Shown here piece by piece: positions 18,190 to 27,495 of a stretch of DNA of 64,000 nucleotides (within the stretch, counting starts at the first letter, position 1; each line of letters opens with the position of its first letter). Below the pieces are notes generated by a model that made no database searches, was not told where the DNA came from, and saw nothing but the letters and a program-made list of their open reading frames with translations. Both the position numbers and the translations under genes were made by a program. The DNA comes from Massilia aquatica (GTDB taxonomy: Bacteria > Pseudomonadota > Gammaproteobacteria > Burkholderiales > Burkholderiaceae_D): NCBI RefSeq assembly GCF_011682045.1, contig NZ_VVIW01000007.1, positions 243,691-307,690 on the forward strand, in the 5' to 3' direction.

Positions 18190-19785
18190 ATGAAACGGTG
18201 GAACGGATGGGGCGACGATGCCATTGAATTTGCGCTCAACGACGACGCGCTGGCATTTCTGGGCGAACGGCTCGGTCCCGGGACGGCCGGCGCCGAGACC
18301 AGCCATGCCGACGCCTGCGCGCGCATCGGCGCCAGCCGCCTGCCGCCGCATGCGCTGATCGACACCTCGGCCGCTGCGCGCCTGGCCAATGCCCTCGGCC
18401 AGAGCCTGCCCGACTGGCTGCGTCTGCGCTACGGCAAAATCGACGCCGCCCCGGACGGCGTGGCCTATCCCGAAAGCGGCGAAGAAGTGCGCGAACTGCT
18501 CGATTTTGCGGCGCACTGCGGCGCCATCGTCATTCCCTACGGCGGCGGCACCAGCGTGGCCGGGCATGTGGGGGTCGATGCCGGGCCGAAGCCGGTGTTG
18601 ACCATCAACCTGACGCGCATGCGCGCCCTGATCGATCTGGACAAGGAAGCCCAGCTGGCCACCTTCGGCGCCGGCGTGCTGGGGCCGGACCTGGAAGCGC
18701 AGCTGCGCGCCTTCGGCTACACGCTCGGCCACTTTCCGCAATCGTTCGAATATTCGACCCTGGGCGGCTGGGTGGTGACGCGCTCCTCGGGCCAGCAATC
18801 GCTGCGTTACGGGCGCATCGAACAGCTGTTCGCGGGCGGCCGGGTCGAAACACCGGCCGGCACCCTGGATCTGCCGACCTTTCCGGCGTCGGCCGCCGGC
18901 ACCGACATGCGCGAAATCGTGCTCGGCTCCGAAGGGCGGCTCGGCATCCTCACCGAAGCGACGGTGCGCATCAGCCGCCTGCCGCAGTACGAAGCCTTTC
19001 ACGCGGTGTTCTTCCCGAGCTGGGATGCGGCGGCGGCGGCCACCCGCGAACTGGCGCAGGCCAGGCTGCCGCTGTCGATGCTGCGCCTGTCGAATCCCCT
19101 GGAAACGCTGACCATGCTGACCCTGGCCGGCCACAAGCGCCTGATCGGCGCGCTGGAAACCTGGCTGCGCTGGCGCGGCTGCGCCAACGGCAAATGCATG
19201 CTGATGATCGGCGCCAGCGGCAGCGCCCCCAACGCCAGACACGCACTGCGTGCCGCCCTGAGCATCGCGCGCGCCGGCGGCGGCGTGCACGTGGGCCGCA
19301 CCATGGGCGACAAATGGAAGCAGAACCGCTTCCGCAACGTCTACCTGCGCAACGCCGCCTGGCAGCAGGGCTACGCCATCGACACGGTGGAAACGGCGGT
19401 CGACTGGCCGGGCGTGACGCCCATGATGCACGCGCTGGAAGAGGCGGCGACGCAGGCCATGGCTTCGTGCGGCGAGCGGGTGCACGCCTACACCCACCTG
19501 TCGCACCTGTATGCGCAGGGCGCCAGCGTCTACACCACCTTCGTGTACCGCCTCTCGGGCAGCTATGAGGAAGACTTGCAGCGCTGGCGCCGTTTGAAGA
19601 GTGCCGTGTCGGAAGCGATCGTCGTCAACGGCGGCACCATCAGCCACCAGCACGGCGTCGGGGCCGACCATGCGCCGTATCTCGCGTCCGAAAAGGGTTT
19701 GCTGGGCATGGGCGCCATGCGCACCTTGTTCCGTCACTTCGATCCGGACGGGCGCATGAACCCCGGCAAACTGGTGTCGCCATGA
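18190..19785 (+). CDS. alkyldihydroxyacetonephosphate synthase-like FAD oxidoreductase
   Basis: A 531-residue flavoprotein of the VAO/FAD-linked oxidase group. FAD-site segments are VIPYGGGTSVAGHV, STLGGWVVTRSSGQQSLRYG and VLGSEGRLGILTEATVRI. The C-terminal half carries NRFRNVYLRNAAWQQGYAID and GGTISHQHGVGADH, which match alkyl-DHAP synthase (RFR.PYLRD, SHHHGVG) better than lactate/glycolate oxidases. The middle His of SHHH is Gln here. Alkyl-DHAP synthases swap the acyl chain of acyl-DHAP for a fatty alcohol to make ether lipids. The gene is first of a coupled operon; its stop overlaps the next start (ATGA). Direction, synthesis or breakdown of ethers, is not decided by sequence. Confidence 0.8.
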   Translation: MKRWNGWGDDAIEFALNDDALAFLGERLGPGTAGAETSHADACARIGASRLPPHALIDTSAAARLANALGQSLPDWLRLRYGKIDAAPDGVAYPESGEEVRELLDFAAHCGAIVIPYGGGTSVAGHVGVDAGPKPVLTINLTRMRALIDLDKEAQLATFGAGVLGPDLEAQLRAFGYTLGHFPQSFEYSTLGGWVVTRSSGQQSLRYGRIEQLFAGGRVETPAGTLDLPTFPASAAGTDMREIVLGSEGRLGILTEATVRISRLPQYEAFHAVFFPSWDAAAAATRELAQARLPLSMLRLSNPLETLTMLTLAGHKRLIGALETWLRWRGCANGKCMLMIGASGSAPNARHALRAALSIARAGGGVHVGRTMGDKWKQNRFRNVYLRNAAWQQGYAIDTVETAVDWPGVTPMMHALEEAATQAMASCGERVHAYTHLSHLYAQGASVYTTFVYRLSGSYEEDLQRWRRLKSAVSEAIVVNGGTISHQHGVGADHAPYLASEKGLLGMGAMRTLFRHFDPDGRMNPGKLVSP

Positions 19786-21365
19786 GCGCGCACTGGCAGA
19801 ACGGCTGGCACGCCACCTTGCCGCTGCTGCTGGCGCGCGAATGGGACTTGTTGATCATCGGCGGAGGGATTACCGGCGCCGGCATTCTGCTGGAGGCTTC
19901 GCGCCGCGGCCTCAAGGCTTTGCTGGTCGAACAGCGCGATTTCGCCTGGGGTACGTCGAGCCGTTCCTCGAAACTGGTGCACGGCGGCCTGCGCTACCTG
20001 AAAGAAGGCCGCTTCGGCCTGACGCGCGAATCGGTGCACGAGCGCGACGCGCTGCTGGCGGGCGCCCCCGGCCTGGTCGAGCCGCAAGGCTTCGCTTTTG
20101 GGGATTATGTGGGCCGCAAACCGGGCCGCAAGACCTTTTTGCTTGGCCTGGCCATCTATGACTTCATGGCCGGCAAGCGCGAACGCCATTATGTCGATGG
20201 CGATGCGTTCGGCATGATGACGCCCAACGTCGCGCGCGCCGGCCTGCAAGGCGGCATGCTCTACACCGACGCCAAGACCGACGACGCGCGCCTGGTACTG
20301 CGCGTGCTGCAGGAAGCCCAGGCCCATGGCGGCGTGGCGGTCAACTACATGGCCGCGCGCGAACTGCTGCGCTCTGGCGCCGTCGTCAACGGCGCAGTGC
20401 TGCTCGACGGCCGCAACAACGCCACCCACGAAGTACGCGCCCGCGTGGTCGTCAACGCCACCGGCGCCTGGGCCGACGGCTTGCGCGGGCAGGCGGGCGG
20501 CGCGCCGCGACTACGTCCGCTGCGCGGCAGCCACCTGGTGCTGCCGGCGTGGCGCCTGCCGCTGGCGCAGGCGGTCAGCCTGATGCACCCGCTTGATGGC
20601 CGCCCGGTGTTCGCGTACCCGTGGGAAGGCGTGACCCTGGTCGGCACCACCGACATCGATCATGGCGACGAACTGGCTGGCGAAGCGGCCATCACCCGCG
20701 CCGAACTCGATTACCTGATGGCGGCGCTGCACGCGCAGTTCCCGCAACTGGCGCTCACCGATGCCGACATCGTCGCCACCTACGCCGGCGTGCGCCCGGT
20801 GATCGACAGCGGCGCCGGCGACCCGTCGAAGGCGTCGCGCGACCATGAGGTGTGGCTTGAGAACGGACTCTTGAGCGTCACCGGCGGCAAGCTGACCACC
20901 TTCCGCGTGATCGCGCTCGACGCGCTGCGTCACGCCATGCCGCAGCTAGCCGGCTGGCGCGACGACCTGGCGCCGCGCGCCGTGTTTGCGCCATCGCCGG
21001 CGCTGGTTGCGCCGCTGCGGCCTGCGCTGGTGCGGCGTTTGCGCGGCCGCTACGGCGTGCACGCGCAGGCCTTGATCGACGCGGCCCGCCCCGGCGAGCT
21101 GGAAACCATCCCCGGCACGGAATCGCTGTGGGCCGAACTGCGCTGGGCCGCGCGCGCCGAAGCGGTGCAGCACCTGGAAGACCTGCTGCTGCGCCGCACC
21201 CGCCTCGGTCTGCAGCTGCGCGGCGGGGGAGTGCGGCACCTGGCGCGCATCCGCGCCATCTGCCAGCATGAGCTGGAATGGGACGACGCGCGCTGGATCG
21301 CCAGCGAAGCGGCCTATCTGGCGCTGTGGCAGGCGCACTACGGCGTTCCGGGGAGCCAGCCATGA
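19782..21365 (+). CDS. GlpD-like glycerol-3-phosphate dehydrogenase
   Basis: A 527-residue FAD-dependent dehydrogenase. The N-terminal dinucleotide motif is [21 protein letters not shown], followed by the family block [19 protein letters not shown]. The central [16 protein letters not shown] and the C-terminal [11 protein letters not shown] are GlpD hallmarks, and a helical C-terminal domain follows. It oxidises the 2-hydroxyl of sn-glycerol 3-phosphate to a ketone at the membrane, giving electrons to quinone. Start and stop both overlap neighbours by 4 bases (ATGA), so it is produced in step with the ADPS-like protein and the kinase. In this context an alkyl-glycerophosphate substrate is possible. 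Confidence 0.85.
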   Translation: MSAHWQNGWHATLPLLLAREWDLLIIGGGITGAGILLEASRRGLKALLVEQRDFAWGTSSRSSKLVHGGLRYLKEGRFGLTRESVHERDALLAGAPGLVEPQGFAFGDYVGRKPGRKTFLLGLAIYDFMAGKRERHYVDGDAFGMMTPNVARAGLQGGMLYTDAKTDDARLVLRVLQEAQAHGGVAVNYMAARELLRSGAVVNGAVLLDGRNNATHEVRARVVVNATGAWADGLRGQAGGAPRLRPLRGSHLVLPAWRLPLAQAVSLMHPLDGRPVFAYPWEGVTLVGTTDIDHGDELAGEAAITRAELDYLMAALHAQFPQLALTDADIVATYAGVRPVIDSGAGDPSKASRDHEVWLENGLLSVTGGKLTTFRVIALDALRHAMPQLAGWRDDLAPRAVFAPSPALVAPLRPALVRRLRGRYGVHAQALIDAARPGELETIPGTESLWAELRWAARAEAVQHLEDLLLRRTRLGLQLRGGGVRHLARIRAICQHELEWDDARWIASEAAYLALWQAHYGVPGSQP

Positions 21366-22924
21366 TCCATCAAACCATCCTCGCCATCGACAACGGCACC
21401 CAGAGCGTGCGCGCGATCCTGTTTGACCTGAAAGGCAATATCGTCGCCAAGGCGCAGGTGCATTTTGAGAGCTACTTTTCCGAGCATCCCGGCTGGGCCG
21501 AGCACGACCCGGAGGATTACTGGCAGTCGCTGTGCCGCGCCTGCGAGCAGCTGTGGCGGCAGCCCGGCGCCGACAAGGCCGCTGTAGCGGGCGTGGCCGT
21601 GACCACCCAGCGCGGCACGGTGATCAACGTCGGCATTGACGGCCTGCCGCTGCGCCCGGCCATCACCTGGCTGGACCAGCGCCGCACCGACGTGGCGCCG
21701 CACGTGGGCATGTGGTGGAACCTGGCGTTCCGGCTGGCGCGGGTCAAGGGCACGATCGACTATTTTCGCGGCGAGGCCGAGATCAACTGGATCAAGGCGC
21801 ACCAGCCGCAGGTATGGGCGCGCACGCACAAGGTGCTGCTGTTGTCGGGCTACCTGAATTACCGCCTGTGCGGGCGCTATGTCGATTCGACCGGCTCGCA
21901 GGTGGCGTATCTGCCGTTCGACTACAAGCGCCAGCGCTGGGCCGGGCCGCGCGACTGGAAGTGGAAAGCGCTCGCGATCACGCCGCAGATGCTGCCCGAA
22001 CTGGTGGCCCCTGGCACGGTGATCGGCAAGATCGACGCTGCGGTGGCCGCAATGACCGGCATCCCGGCCGGCACGCCGCTGCTGGCGGCGGCCGCCGACA
22101 AGGCGTGCGAAGTGATCGGCGCCGGCTGCCAGGCGCCGCATATTGGCTGCCTCAGTTACGGCACCACGGCCACCATCAATACGACAAGCCGCCGCTATGT
22201 GGAGGTGACGCCCTTCATTCCGCCATACCCGGCAGCCATACCCGATACCTACAGCACCGAGGTGCAGATCTTTCGCGGCTACTGGATGGTGAACTGGTTC
22301 AAGGAGCAGTTCGGCCACCACGAGCGCGCGCGCGCACTGGAAGAAGATGTCGCGCCGGAGCAGTTGTTCGATGAACTGGTCAACGCGGTGCCGGCGGGGT
22401 CCATGGGGCTGATGCTGCAACCCTACTGGAGTCCGGGCATCCGGGTGCCGGGGCCGGAGGCGAAGGGCGCGATCATCGGTTTTGGCGATGTGCACACGCG
22501 CGCGCATGTGTACCGGGCCATCCTGGAAGGGCTGGCCTACGCGCTGCGCGAGGGCAAGGAGCGTACCGAGAAGCGCAGCGGGGTCTCGATTACCGAACTG
22601 CGCGTCTCGGGCGGCGGCTCGCAGAGCGACGCGGCGATGCAGCTGACCGCCGATATTTTCGGGCTGCCGACGGCGCGCCCGCATGTGTATGAAACCTCGG
22701 GACTGGGGGCGGCGATTGCGGCGGCGGTGGGGCTGGGTTTGTATCCGGACTTTGCGGCGGCCATTGCGGGCATGACGCGCATCGGCCGGGTGTTCCAGCC
22801 GGTTGCGGCGAACCGGGTCATGTACGACCGTTTGTACAAGCAGGTGTACCGCAAGATGTACGCGCGCTTGCAGCCGATGTATGCGCGGATTGCGGAGATT
22901 ACGGGGTATCCGCAGAAGCCTTGA
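21362..22924 (+). CDS. FGGY-family carbohydrate/polyol kinase
   Basis: A 520-residue kinase with the ATPase core of the FGGY family: [20 protein letters not shown] (phosphate 1), [11 protein letters not shown], and the C-terminal adenosine site [27 protein letters not shown]. The WGGF-type specificity loop seen in glycerol kinase GlpK is not evident, so the substrate is probably not plain glycerol. The ATG at 21362 overlaps the stop of the GlpD-like gene; a longer frame from 21278 is not supported. Phosphorylation of glycerol, an alkylglycerol or another polyol would supply the GlpD-like enzyme. Its 3' end overlaps convergent bluB by 26 bases. Confidence 0.82.
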   Translation: MIHQTILAIDNGTQSVRAILFDLKGNIVAKAQVHFESYFSEHPGWAEHDPEDYWQSLCRACEQLWRQPGADKAAVAGVAVTTQRGTVINVGIDGLPLRPAITWLDQRRTDVAPHVGMWWNLAFRLARVKGTIDYFRGEAEINWIKAHQPQVWARTHKVLLLSGYLNYRLCGRYVDSTGSQVAYLPFDYKRQRWAGPRDWKWKALAITPQMLPELVAPGTVIGKIDAAVAAMTGIPAGTPLLAAAADKACEVIGAGCQAPHIGCLSYGTTATINTTSRRYVEVTPFIPPYPAAIPDTYSTEVQIFRGYWMVNWFKEQFGHHERARALEEDVAPEQLFDELVNAVPAGSMGLMLQPYWSPGIRVPGPEAKGAIIGFGDVHTRAHVYRAILEGLAYALREGKERTEKRSGVSITELRVSGGGSQSDAAMQLTADIFGLPTARPHVYETSGLGAAIAAAVGLGLYPDFAAAIAGMTRIGRVFQPVAANRVMYDRLYKQVYRKMYARLQPMYARIAEITGYPQKP

Positions 22925-23570
22925 CGGGTGCAAAATCCCAGCGGTCGACGCTCACCATGTCGCCCAGCTTGCGGCGCGTTTCCCACCCCTCCATTTCCAG
23001 CATCGGCATCGGATAAAACTGCGCCACATGGCCGATGCAGACCACCGCCACCGGCTTGCCGCCCTCGGGAATGGCCAGCAGCGCGGCCAGTCTGGCGGGA
23101 TCGAACAGCGACACCCAGCCCATTCCCAGCCCTTCCGCGCGCGAGGCCAGCCACATGTTCTGGAGCGCGCAGGCGACCGACGCCAGGTCCATCTCGGGCA
23201 AGGTGCGCCGTCCGAACACATAGTCTTCGCGCCGGTCCATCAGCGCCGCCACCAGCAATTCGCCGCACTCGCGGATTCCCTCGACCTTGAGCCGCATGAA
23301 TTCCGAACCGCGCTCGCCCAGCGCCTCGGCCGTGGCCAGCCGTTCCTCGTCGACCAGCTGCACGATGGCTTCGCGCACGGCGGCGCTGCGGATGCGGATG
23401 AAGCGCCACGGCTGCATCATGCCCACGCTGGGCGCCTGGTGCGCCGCTTTGATCAAGCGTGCGAACAGCGCTTCGTCGATGGCGCCGGGCACAAAATGGC
23501 GCACGTCGCGGCGCGCGGCGATGGCGCGGTAGACGGCGTCGATGTCGTCCTGGCTGAATTGGTCGGTCAC
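22899..23570 (-). CDS. bluB: 5,6-dimethylbenzimidazole synthase
   Basis: A 223-residue flavin-destructase of the nitroreductase fold. The conserved BluB block [17 protein letters not shown] followed by [16 protein letters not shown] identifies it; ordinary nitroreductases differ here. It fragments FMNH2 with oxygen to make DMB, the lower ligand of cobalamin. The GTG start at 23570 has a GAGAG box; an ATG at 23621 would place a perfect 9-bp hairpin inside the coding region and lacks a ribosome site. No other cobalamin genes are adjacent, and I see no cobalamin riboswitch upstream. Confidence 0.88.
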   Translation of the reverse strand: MTDQFSQDDIDAVYRAIAARRDVRHFVPGAIDEALFARLIKAAHQAPSVGMMQPWRFIRIRSAAVREAIVQLVDEERLATAEALGERGSEFMRLKVEGIRECGELLVAALMDRREDYVFGRRTLPEMDLASVACALQNMWLASRAEGLGMGWVSLFDPARLAALLAIPEGGKPVAVVCIGHVAQFYPMPMLEMEGWETRRKLGDMVSVDRWDFAPVKASADTP

Positions 23571-23589
23571 GATTCTCTCGCAGGTGGCG

Positions 23590-23610
23590 GGCGGCGCAAA
23601 GTGCGCCGCC
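23590..23610 (-). terminator. perfect hairpin between RsbQ-like gene and bluB
   Basis: GGCGGCGCA / TGCGCCGCC 9-bp stem with loop AAG, positioned 26 bases after the RsbQ-like stop and 19 bases before the proposed bluB GTG. No T run follows, so it may be an attenuating or mRNA-end structure rather than a classical terminator. Confidence 0.4.
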
Positions 23611-23636
23611 GGTGCCGCCATTATCGGGCAGCCCGG

Positions 23637-24440
23637 CTACTTGAGCAAACGCGAGATAAAGGTCTCGATCAGCTCCGCGCTCTCGCTGGCCGCGCTCATG
23701 TGCGGGCAGTGGCCGATATTGTCGACAAACGCCAGCCAGCTCACCGGCAGGTGCAGGCGCATGTATTCGCCCACTTCGCGCGGGGCGATCATGTCGTCGG
23801 TGCTTTGCAATACCAGGGTGGGCGTGTGCGAGCGCGGCACGTCGGCGCGGTGGTCCGACAGGAACGTGACGCGCGCAAAATGCCTGGCGATTGCGGGATC
23901 GTTGCGGCAAAAGCTGGCGCTCAGCTCCTGTTGCAGGTCGGGCTGGTCGGGCGCGCCCATGATCAGCGGCGCCATGTTGGCGGCCCACTTGAGGTAATTG
24001 TCGTGCATGAGGCGTAGCAGGGTGTCGATATCCTCGCGGTTAAAGCCGCCGATGTAATCGCCATCGTTGATAAAGCAGGGCGACGGCCCCACCATCACCT
24101 GGCCGGCGAACATGGCCGGCTCGCGGATCGCGGCCAGCATGCCGATCATGGCGCTGACCGAATGGCCGATGAAGAGCACCGGTTCGTTGGCGAATTCGTG
24201 GATGATCTCGAGCAGGTCTTCGCCGTGGCGGTGCAGGGTGGCGTAGTCGAATTCGTTGTAGGCCGACAGGTCGGAGCCGCCGCTGCCGACCAGGTCGTAC
24301 AGGATGATCTTGTAGCGGCCGGAAAAGGCGGGCAGCAGCTTGCGCCACATGCTCTGGTCGCAGCCGAAGCCGTGGCCGAACACCAGGGTGGAGGAACCTG
24401 TTCCGTAAAAATTCACGTTGTTGCGTTGCTGAATATTCAT
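23637..24440 (-). CDS. RsbQ/KAI2-like alpha/beta hydrolase
   Basis: A 267-residue hydrolase starting MNIQQRNNVNFYG; the frame upstream to 24698 is not supported. The nucleophile elbow is GHSVSAMIG, the oxyanion segment is VFGHGFGCDQSMW and the catalytic His is in NIGHCPHMSA. The GFGCDQ, GHSVSAMIG and MGAPDQPDLQQEL segments match the RsbQ/KAI2/DAD2 family, whose Bacillus member partners RsbP in energy-stress control of sigma-B. No RsbP-like PAS-phosphatase gene is near, so its role is unknown. Likely a small-molecule hydrolase or receptor. Confidence 0.8.
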   Translation of the reverse strand: MNIQQRNNVNFYGTGSSTLVFGHGFGCDQSMWRKLLPAFSGRYKIILYDLVGSGGSDLSAYNEFDYATLHRHGEDLLEIIHEFANEPVLFIGHSVSAMIGMLAAIREPAMFAGQVMVGPSPCFINDGDYIGGFNREDIDTLLRLMHDNYLKWAANMAPLIMGAPDQPDLQQELSASFCRNDPAIARHFARVTFLSDHRADVPRSHTPTLVLQSTDDMIAPREVGEYMRLHLPVSWLAFVDNIGHCPHMSAASESAELIETFISRLLK

Positions 24441-24643
24441 GGCGCATCCACGAGTGAGCACAGTGTTGGCTCCTCTACCTATCAGAGCGCGCTGTTGTCG
24501 GCTTATTGTATTCCTGTTATCAATACAATTGTGTCTTTGATGCCGATTGCGTGGATTTATGCCAGATGGGTAAGTCGCTCCCCGCGCGCCTCGTATAATG
24601 GCGCCCGCCCGTGAGCGGAAACCTTCCGGAGGGGCATTTTCTG

Positions 24644-26092
24644 GTGCAATCGACGATGACTTTTCCATGCACACCCGCAAGTCCATCCGCAAGCCCATCC
24701 GAGAACCTGCGGCCGGTGGATGTTGTCCTGCTGGGCGCGGCGCTGCTCACCTGGATGATTTCCATGGGCAGCCCGGTGTTTGCCACCGGGGCGTACAGTC
24801 CCCCGCTGCCGGGCGGTGGCATTTTGCTGCTGGGCCTGTTATTCGGCTGGGCCGCGAACGGCTGGGCGGTGTATGCCAATCCCTTCTTCCTGTACGCGGC
24901 GTGGCGTTTGTGCATGGGCAAGGTTCCGCGCAAGTCCATCGTGCTCATGCTGCTGTTCGCCGCCAGCTTTGCCTTGTTGAACGGCATTCCCGGCGTGACG
25001 ATCGGGCATGGCCCGCAGGCGGTCAGCTGGGGATGGGGCGCTTTCATGTGGCTGTGGTCGCTGGTGCTGCTCACCGCCGCCACCGCGGCCAGGCGCAGCA
25101 TCATCGGCGTGCGCGGCGCACTGGTGCTGGGGCTGCTCATGGTGTTGAGCTTCGTCGCGGCGGTGACGCTGCATGGACGCCAGTGGCGCGCCGCTGGCGA
25201 TGAGGACCGGGAGGTGCTTCTGCCGCCCGGCATGATCTTTACCACCAGCGACTTGTGCCCGGTCGCGCTGATCTCGCCGCCGCCGGACGTTCCGGGCGGC
25301 GAGCCGCTGGTGCTCGACCTCGATGTGCGCGTGCTGAAACCGGCGGGCGCGGGGCCGGCGCTGGCACTGCCGGGCGGGTTCACCGAAGCCCATGCCGACG
25401 GCTCGGCCTGGATCGCGTATGCCGACCGCGACGACAGCCTGATGATCCGCCAGGCGGCGCAGCCCGGCACTCTGGTGCTGCAAGTGAAAGCGCAAGGCGA
25501 CGGCGCCGTGCTGCGTTTGCTCAAAGGCGAACCGCGCCGCGTGCTGTACCAGCAGCGGCTGGCCAGCGTCGACAACGGCCATGCCCGCCCGCGCAGTCTT
25601 TGCCCGCTCATGGAGCGCCCACCGAATGTCGGCCTGCGCTTCGAGTATGGAAGGGTGCTGCTGCATGCCATGGGCCAGGGCCTGCCGTTCACGCAGGACA
25701 AGCCGCTGGTGCGTGCCGAAACGGCGCGCCAGCGCTGCCCCATCGGCAGCGCCGACATCGATGGCATCGCGGGCCTGCGCTCGCTGGACGGGCGCCAAGT
25801 GATCGCGGCGGGAAGGATGGGCGGCATGTCGGGTTTTTGTTCCGCCAGCTATGTGGTACTGGCCGGCGACCTGGCCCGTTCCGGCGACACCCCCCAGCGC
25901 CCGGTGGTGTATGTGCTCGACCGCAAAAGCCTGCGCCCGCTGGCCCGCTTCGAGGGGCAGCGCAGTTGTCCGCCGTCGATCTGCGCGCCGGGGCCGCAAG
26001 CCACGCTGGGCGGGGTGCGCCTGGAGGGCGCCAGCGCGGTGATCGAAACCGCGCGCGGCGAGTATGTGGCCACCCTGATCGGACCGCCCTGA
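24644..26092 (+). CDS. membrane protein of unknown function
   Basis: About 482 residues. The GTG at 24644 has GGAGGGG 9 bases upstream; another GTG at 24611 is in frame but without a site. The N-terminal part holds about four TM helices (VVLLGAALLTWMISMG, ILLLGLLFGWAANGW, IVLMLLFAASFALLNG, plus WLWSLVLLTAATAA and GALVLGLLMVLSFVAAV). The remaining 290 residues appear extracytoplasmic, beta-rich, and contain several cysteines (DLCPVAL, SLCPLM, RCPIGS, FCSAS, CPPSICAPG). No family recognised. It is divergent from the RsbQ-like gene and convergent with the aminotransferase gene. Confidence 0.55.
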   Translation: MQSTMTFPCTPASPSASPSENLRPVDVVLLGAALLTWMISMGSPVFATGAYSPPLPGGGILLLGLLFGWAANGWAVYANPFFLYAAWRLCMGKVPRKSIVLMLLFAASFALLNGIPGVTIGHGPQAVSWGWGAFMWLWSLVLLTAATAARRSIIGVRGALVLGLLMVLSFVAAVTLHGRQWRAAGDEDREVLLPPGMIFTTSDLCPVALISPPPDVPGGEPLVLDLDVRVLKPAGAGPALALPGGFTEAHADGSAWIAYADRDDSLMIRQAAQPGTLVLQVKAQGDGAVLRLLKGEPRRVLYQQRLASVDNGHARPRSLCPLMERPPNVGLRFEYGRVLLHAMGQGLPFTQDKPLVRAETARQRCPIGSADIDGIAGLRSLDGRQVIAAGRMGGMSGFCSASYVVLAGDLARSGDTPQRPVVYVLDRKSLRPLARFEGQRSCPPSICAPGPQATLGGVRLEGASAVIETARGEYVATLIGPP

Positions 26093-26139
26093 CGCCGCAA
26101 TCCCGGCATGGCGCCAGGCGCAGCGAATTACATGCAAAA

Positions 26140-26169
26140 CGCCGTCCGCCAGTTGCCTGGGGGACGGCG
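26140..26169. terminator. bidirectional hairpin between convergent genes
   Basis: Perfect 8-bp stem CGCCGTCC / GGACGGCG with a 14-base loop, in the 98-base gap between the membrane protein gene and the convergent aminotransferase gene. No strong T run on either side, so termination is likely but not certain. Confidence 0.45.
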
Positions 26170-26190
26170 CCGGGGTTGCCGCGGCCGGGC

Positions 26191-27384
26191 TTACATCTGC
26201 GCGGCGATCAGCTTGCCGAGGATGGCGACGCCTTCACGGATGCGCTCCGGCGGCACCGTCACGAACGACAGGCGCAGGGTATTGGTTTCCGGTTCGTTGG
26301 CGTAGAACGGCGCGCCCGGAACAAAAGCCACCTTGGCCGCGATGGCCTGGTCGAGCAGTTTCATGGCATCGATCTGCTTGGGCAGGGTGACCCAGATGAA
26401 CATGCCGCCTTCGGGCTTGGTCCAGGTGACGCCTTGCGGGAAGAACTCGGCGACCGCGTCGAGCATCACCTGGCACTGGTTGGCGTACAGCGCGCGGATG
26501 GTCGGGATGTGCTGGTCGAGGAAACCATCCTTGACCACTTCGTAGACCACCATTTGCGTCAGCTGCGCGGTGTGCAGGTCGGCGGCCTGCTTGGCCAGTT
26601 CGAGGCGGCGCACCAGCGGCAGCGGCGCCACCACGTAGCCCAGGCGGATGCCCGGCGTGAGCACTTTCGAGAACGAGCCCATGTAGATGACGCCGTCCGG
26701 GTTCATGTTCAGCATCTTCGGGAACGGCTCGCCCTTGTAGCTCAGCGCGCCGTACGGATCGTCTTCGATCAGCGGCAGGCCGAGGCGGGCGCAGGTTTCG
26801 ACCAGCTCCTGGCGGCGTTCGATCGACAGGCTGCGGCCGGTCGGGTTCTGGAAGTTCGGCAGCGCGTACAGCAGGCGCGCGCCTTCGGCCACGGCGGCGA
26901 TCGAGGACGGCACCAGGCCATGCTCGTCGGTTGCGACCGACTTGAATTCGGGACGGTACACCGAGAACGCCTGCAGCGCGCCCAGGTAGCTCGGGGTTTC
27001 GACCAGCACGCGGCTGCCTTCGTCGATCAGCACCTTGCCCAGCAGGTCGAGCGCCTGCTGCGAGCCGGAGGTCATCAGGACCTGTTCCGGCAGGATCTTG
27101 CAGGTCGCGGTGGAGAGCGAATTGGCGATCCATTCGCGCAGCAGCGGATAGCCGTCGGTCGGGCCGTATTGCAGCGCCACTTTACCGTTTTCGGACAAGA
27201 CCTTGTCGAAAGCCGCCTTCATGTGCTCGACCGGGAAGGTGGCGGGCGAGGGCAGGCCGCCGGCGAAGGAGATGATCTCCGGACGCTGGGTGATCTTCAG
27301 GATTTCGCGGATGAACGAACTCTGGAGCTGGCTGGCGCGCTCGGAGAAACGCCACTCGATGGGGTTGGGATTGTCGATTTTCAT
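26191..27384 (-). CDS. PLP-dependent aminotransferase (2-aminoadipate/aromatic type)
   Basis: A 397-residue fold-type I aminotransferase without a DNA-binding domain. The PLP lysine is in YMGSFSKVLTPGIRLGYV; IISFAGGLPSPATFP, QYGPTDGYPLLREWI and NFQNPTGRSLS are typical of the LysN/Aro8-like group that includes 2-aminoadipate transaminases and MocR relatives. Length matches (about 400). The substrate cannot be fixed; multi-substrate 2-aminoadipate or aromatic aminotransferase activity is the usual annotation. It lies 111 bases downstream of a RidA gene, which detoxifies enamine/imine intermediates from PLP enzymes, a functionally sensible pairing. Confidence 0.8.
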   Translation of the reverse strand: MKIDNPNPIEWRFSERASQLQSSFIREILKITQRPEIISFAGGLPSPATFPVEHMKAAFDKVLSENGKVALQYGPTDGYPLLREWIANSLSTATCKILPEQVLMTSGSQQALDLLGKVLIDEGSRVLVETPSYLGALQAFSVYRPEFKSVATDEHGLVPSSIAAVAEGARLLYALPNFQNPTGRSLSIERRQELVETCARLGLPLIEDDPYGALSYKGEPFPKMLNMNPDGVIYMGSFSKVLTPGIRLGYVVAPLPLVRRLELAKQAADLHTAQLTQMVVYEVVKDGFLDQHIPTIRALYANQCQVMLDAVAEFFPQGVTWTKPEGGMFIWVTLPKQIDAMKLLDQAIAAKVAFVPGAPFYANEPETNTLRLSFVTVPPERIREGVAILGKLIAAQM

Positions 27385-27495
27385 ACTGGTCTCACAGTCA
27401 AGACGGCGGGGTTCGCACCGGGCCGATTATAGAGCACGCTGGGTAAGCGGCTGGAAAGACGCCGCCGGATAAGCAGCGTCCGGGATGATGTTGGT

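Noticed and set aside
18058..19737. 559-residue minus-strand frame opposite the ADPS-like gene
   Set aside because: Antisense to a conserved flavoprotein and overlaps the AraC gene start; no domain visible.
23571..23640. Cobalamin riboswitch upstream of bluB
   Set aside because: The available leader is too short and no conserved B12-box-like sequence is visible.
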